A DNA stretch of 44,869 bases from Phycisphaerales bacterium UBA1845. GTDB taxonomy: Bacteria; Planctomycetota; Phycisphaerae; UBA1845. The position numbers and the translations under genes are program-made. Below, one piece after another: positions 42,246 through 44,869 of the stretch. The first letter of the stretch is position 1, and every line of letters starts with the position of its first letter. The stretch is from contig DDIR01000049.1 of assembly GCA_002338715.1 (NCBI GenBank), positions 23,926 to 68,794 on the forward strand. The letters are read 5' to 3'. Below the pieces are notes generated by a model. It saw only the letters and a list, made by a program, of their open reading frames with translations, was not told where the DNA came from and ran no database searches.

Positions 42246-42644
42246 ATGGGTGGTTCTATTCGAATTCAATGCAAGCGTTGCGGGCAGGTTTTGTCCGGCG
42301 TGCTTGTTGAGCTTACGGATTATGATGCGCTCAACTTTGAAGACGACGAGCCGCTTATGGATGTTGGCGTCTATTGTCGCAGCGAGTTGATTGTCTCGGA
42401 GGAATCGTTCTTCAGGGCTCAGCCTGATGAGATTCTTGTTTATCGAAAGTCGCTGATCGACATGGTTGAAGGTGGGCCGCGGGTTGGTTGTTGCGGGCCT
42501 GGCGATGGGAAGTGGAATCTGTTTTGTCAGAAGAAACACCGCATCGGGATTGAGATGGCCGACTGCTACATGCCGCACTTCGTCCGCGTGCCGCTGAATC
42601 GCGTGAAGTTGATTGCGGTCGAAGGCGAAACGTCGGCATCGTGA
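42246..42644 (+). CDS. Hypothetical Cys-rich protein
   Basis: A 132-aa protein from ATG 42246. Cys pairs suggest zinc binding: CKRCGQV near the start, then VGVYCRSE, and GCCGPGDGKWNLFCQKKH near the C-terminus. The CGPGDGKWN..C segment looks like a treble-clef-type site. No family recognised; the layout CxxC...CC...CxxxH is common in small bacterial proteins of unknown role. It starts 13 nt after repeat A variant. Function in RNA repair not evident. Confidence 0.7.
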   Translation: MGGSIRIQCKRCGQVLSGVLVELTDYDALNFEDDEPLMDVGVYCRSELIVSEESFFRAQPDEILVYRKSLIDMVEGGPRVGCCGPGDGKWNLFCQKKHRIGIEMADCYMPHFVRVPLNRVKLIAVEGETSAS

Positions 42645-42706
42645 ACCGGAATGCGAGTGAATTGGAGAAAGTGATACCGAACAACATGTTTTGCAACAAT
42701 CGAGGC

Positions 42707-42734
42707 TTGCAATTGCGATTTCGTAAGGTAGACT
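42707..42734 (+). promoter_or_regulatory. Possible sigma-70 promoter of a small unit
   Basis: TTGCAA (42707-42712), 16-bp spacer, TAGACT (42729-42734). A structured leader follows: CCGTC (42741-42745) pairs with GACGG (42777-42781) around GCCC-GAAAT-GGGC. Weak as a promoter on its own. Confidence 0.35.
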
Positions 42735-42850
42735 TCTGCACCGTCGTAGCCCGAAATGGGCGAAATTCGCTATAAAGACGGTATGAAACGGTTTATTAGT
42801 TTGTTTGCAGAAGTGCAGGGCGTGGGCCCTGTGTGAGTGAAGGCAGCAGA

Positions 42851-43048
42851 ATGCTCGTAAGTCTACATCACAAATTGCAATTGTCCGACACGCGTTGCAG
42901 CGAATCGTCGCATGGCAATATGTTTGGCGGCCAGATGTTTGATGGCATGGCGTTTAATAACGTCATGACTGAAAACTTCGGTTGCCCGATGCACGAATAC
43001 GCGCAATTGTCAGGACACACGCCACCGTTTAGGGATTCAGGTCCGTAA
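42851..43048 (+). CDS. Small possible protein, Met/His/Cys-rich
   Basis: A 65-codon frame from ATG 42851 (71 codons from GTG 42833). Composition is odd: MFGGQMFDGMAFNNVMTENFGCPMHEY, with seven Met, five His and two Cys, which could bind metal (for example copper). Weak SD (GGCAGCAG region). It is followed by a strong terminator, so it lies in a small transcript of about 300-350 nt. It could also be a non-coding RNA rather than a gene. Confidence 0.35.
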   Translation: MLVSLHHKLQLSDTRCSESSHGNMFGGQMFDGMAFNNVMTENFGCPMHEYAQLSGHTPPFRDSGP

Positions 43049-43071
43049 CCGCATTATTTGATACGGTTTCC

Positions 43072-43113
43072 AAGCCTCGAAGACCCAAACACGGCGTCTT
43101 CGAGGCTTTTTTT
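43072..43113 (+). terminator. Strong rho-independent terminator
   Basis: 13-bp stem AAGCCTCGAAGAC (43072-43084) / GTCTTCGAGGCTT (43096-43108), 11-nt loop, seven T (43107-43113). It ends a small transcription unit that sits inside the rtc gene cluster. Confidence 0.93.
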
Positions 43114-43216
43114 GTAGGCAAAGTTGGCCGCACAGGGCGGCGGCGTGCCTCATGCGGAGACATTATGCGCGGACTTGCTCGTAGAGCGTTGTCCGCTTGC
43201 AGAAGGGAGTATCGCA

Positions 43217-43267
43217 ATGCTGAGTAACGAAACCAACGCATTCCAAAACGGAAACGTGAACGGTTGA
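43217..43267 (+). CDS. Possible 16-aa leader peptide
   Basis: ATG 43217 to TGA 43265-43267, encoding MLSNETNAFQNGNVNG. An excellent ribosome site (AGAAGGGAG, 43201-43209) sits 7 nt upstream, better than most genes here. Before it lies a hairpin GCGGAC...GTCCGC (about 43168-43195) with an inner GCTC-GTA-GAGC stem. Could be a regulatory leader for the next gene. Confidence 0.35.
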   Translation: MLSNETNAFQNGNVNG

Positions 43268-43332
43268 TTCTCGCTACGGTCGAGACTCATCGATCGAATT
43301 TAGAGAAATAACTTCCTGAGAAAGGGAAGATC

Positions 43333-44139
43333 ATGAACACTGAGATTATGCGGCGGCACTTTGAAAAGATGGGTGCCCGCCTGAAGATCAAGCGCGGGGT
43401 CGAGCAACCTCGATTTGCCTCGCCCCGTTCGATCGCCGTCGATATTCGGCGGGATCGAGACGGTGAGTACTTTCAGATCAACGTAGAACCCGGCGCAGTC
43501 GAGTTGCACGTTGAAAATGTTCGGCCCAAGGATCGGCATCTGCTGTTGCTCGCTCGGCTGACCAAGGAAGATCGCAAGGATAAGTTTCTTTGCGGGCATG
43601 ACGAGCGGGCATGGTTTGTGGCGGCGGTTCCATCGACGCGAGGCGTTTCGAGCGTCTCGACTGCGATGGAGGCATTGAAGCCGCCCGTGGTTCGTCGCGT
43701 GCAAGATGCCATCGAGTTGCGTCAGCGCGATCGAAATCGTCGGCGCAACGAGGCTTTCATCCGGCAAGGGGAGTGGTTTTTCATTCCCGCGCCGGGCTTC
43801 GAACCGCGAGGAGCCGTACACCGGAATGAGCCGCTTCAACGTGGTGCCGGCAATCCGCACATGTGTGCGTACCTGTGTCGCGCCGGTGGTGAAACGGTTT
43901 ATGTGCACGACCGAGCCCCCAACGGGTTGACTGAAGCGGAACGGATGAAGCTCTTTCGTCAGAACCCGGATGCACGCAATTTGCAATGGCGGGTGATGAC
44001 CCGTGGTGCAAGAGTATATGCGAAGGGAGCAGTTCGGCATGCGGATCATGCAACGATCTCATTGCCTTGCTGGCATCTGGTGGTGCTGAATACGGAAACA
44101 GATGCACCCGCGATGCGACACGTTGCCTTCCTGGATTGA
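43333..44139 (+). CDS. Novel conserved-looking protein of the rtc cluster
   Basis: A 268-aa protein with SD GAAAGGGA about 7 nt before ATG 43333. No family recognised. Visible features: MRRHFEKMGARLKIKRG at the start, GEYFQINVEPGAVELHVENVRPKDRHLLLLARL, HDERAWFVAAVP, VVRRVQDAIELRQRDRNRRRNEAF, EWFFIPAPGFEP, VHRNEPLQRG, ETVYVHDRAPNGLT, and RHADHATISLPCWHLVVLNTE. There are many conserved-looking His, Asp and Trp residues, as in an enzyme or RNA-binding protein. Its place just before the methyltransferase-like gene and rtcA suggests RNA-repair work. Function unknown. Confidence 0.75.
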   Translation: MNTEIMRRHFEKMGARLKIKRGVEQPRFASPRSIAVDIRRDRDGEYFQINVEPGAVELHVENVRPKDRHLLLLARLTKEDRKDKFLCGHDERAWFVAAVPSTRGVSSVSTAMEALKPPVVRRVQDAIELRQRDRNRRRNEAFIRQGEWFFIPAPGFEPRGAVHRNEPLQRGAGNPHMCAYLCRAGGETVYVHDRAPNGLTEAERMKLFRQNPDARNLQWRVMTRGARVYAKGAVRHADHATISLPCWHLVVLNTETDAPAMRHVAFLD

Positions 44140-44140
44140 T

Positions 44141-44188
44141 GCCTGACCGGTCCCCCGTACCGATTGGTGCGGGGGGCCACACTCAGGC
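44141..44188 (+). other. Very strong intercistronic hairpin
   Basis: 13-bp stem GGTCCCCCGTACC (44149-44161) / GGTGCGGGGGGCC (44166-44178) with GATT loop, extended by GCCTGA (44141-44146) / TCAGGC (44183-44188). It starts 1 nt after the stop of the 268-aa gene and ends 6 nt before the next SD. No T-run follows, so it is not a standard terminator. Confidence 0.85.
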
Positions 44189-44211
44189 TTGAGCGGAAAG
44201 GAGTATTGGTC

Positions 44212-44869
<658 letters not shown>

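Noticed and set aside
42741..43070. tRNA-like or Y RNA-like fold in the small unit
   Set aside because: No T-loop (TTCRANY) with paired stem or acceptor-like ends was found; only simple hairpins.

Overview
The window looks like a chromosomal piece of a Planctomycetota-type bacterium, probably of the Phycisphaerae side. This is inferred, not proven. The clues are treble-clef zinc ribbons of the CxxCGYDL...CPECG type on unrelated proteins, DCNxNGxPDxCD-type acidic repeats on a secreted protease, DUF11 and DUF2339 proteins, many genes without a clear Shine-Dalgarno site, and dense short palindromic repeats at gene ends.

Left part (1-7543): mostly ordinary housekeeping genes. On the minus strand these are threonine synthase (cut by the window edge), glycine dehydrogenase subunit 1, a YhaM-like OB/HD exoribonuclease and a YgiQ radical SAM protein. 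On the plus strand are a SprA-related putative metalloprotease and a small membrane protein. A tRNA-Sec (anticodon TCA) follows at 7582-7677.

Accessory island (7699-15313): about a dozen small orphan genes, mostly on the plus strand and each followed or preceded by a short palindromic repeat. Several look like immunity-type genes (a SUFU-domain protein, an Imm17-like membrane protein, an exported ankyrin protein) with no visible toxin partner.

Middle (15333-37145): membrane proteins including DUF2339, an NTase-HD protein, a SUI1 factor, RecQ with an extra internal zinc ribbon, an ECF sigma/anti-sigma pair, a methyltransferase, an HDOD-REC-GGDEF signalling protein, three exported surface proteins (DUF11, matrixin-like protease, PKD plus beta-propeller lipoprotein), two zinc-ribbon membrane proteins and a large exported TPR protein.

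Right end (37210-44869): an RNA-repair locus, the most interesting part. rtcR (sigma-54 activator with an RtcR/CARF N-terminus) is divergent from a well-matched sigma-54 promoter at 38942-38957. Downstream of that promoter come two 10-bp hairpins, then five tRNA genes, Arg(GCG), Pro(TGG), Gln(TTG), Leu(CAG) and Leu(GAG), then rtcB. After rtcB come a DUF5677-like protein, a Cys-rich small protein, a possible small RNA unit with a strong terminator, a novel 268-aa protein, a DPPF methyltransferase-like protein and the start of rtcA. The layout suggests that RtcR may switch on a reserve of tRNAs together with the RNA ligase and cyclase that repair cleaved RNAs. That is a hypothesis; co-transcription cannot be read from sequence alone.
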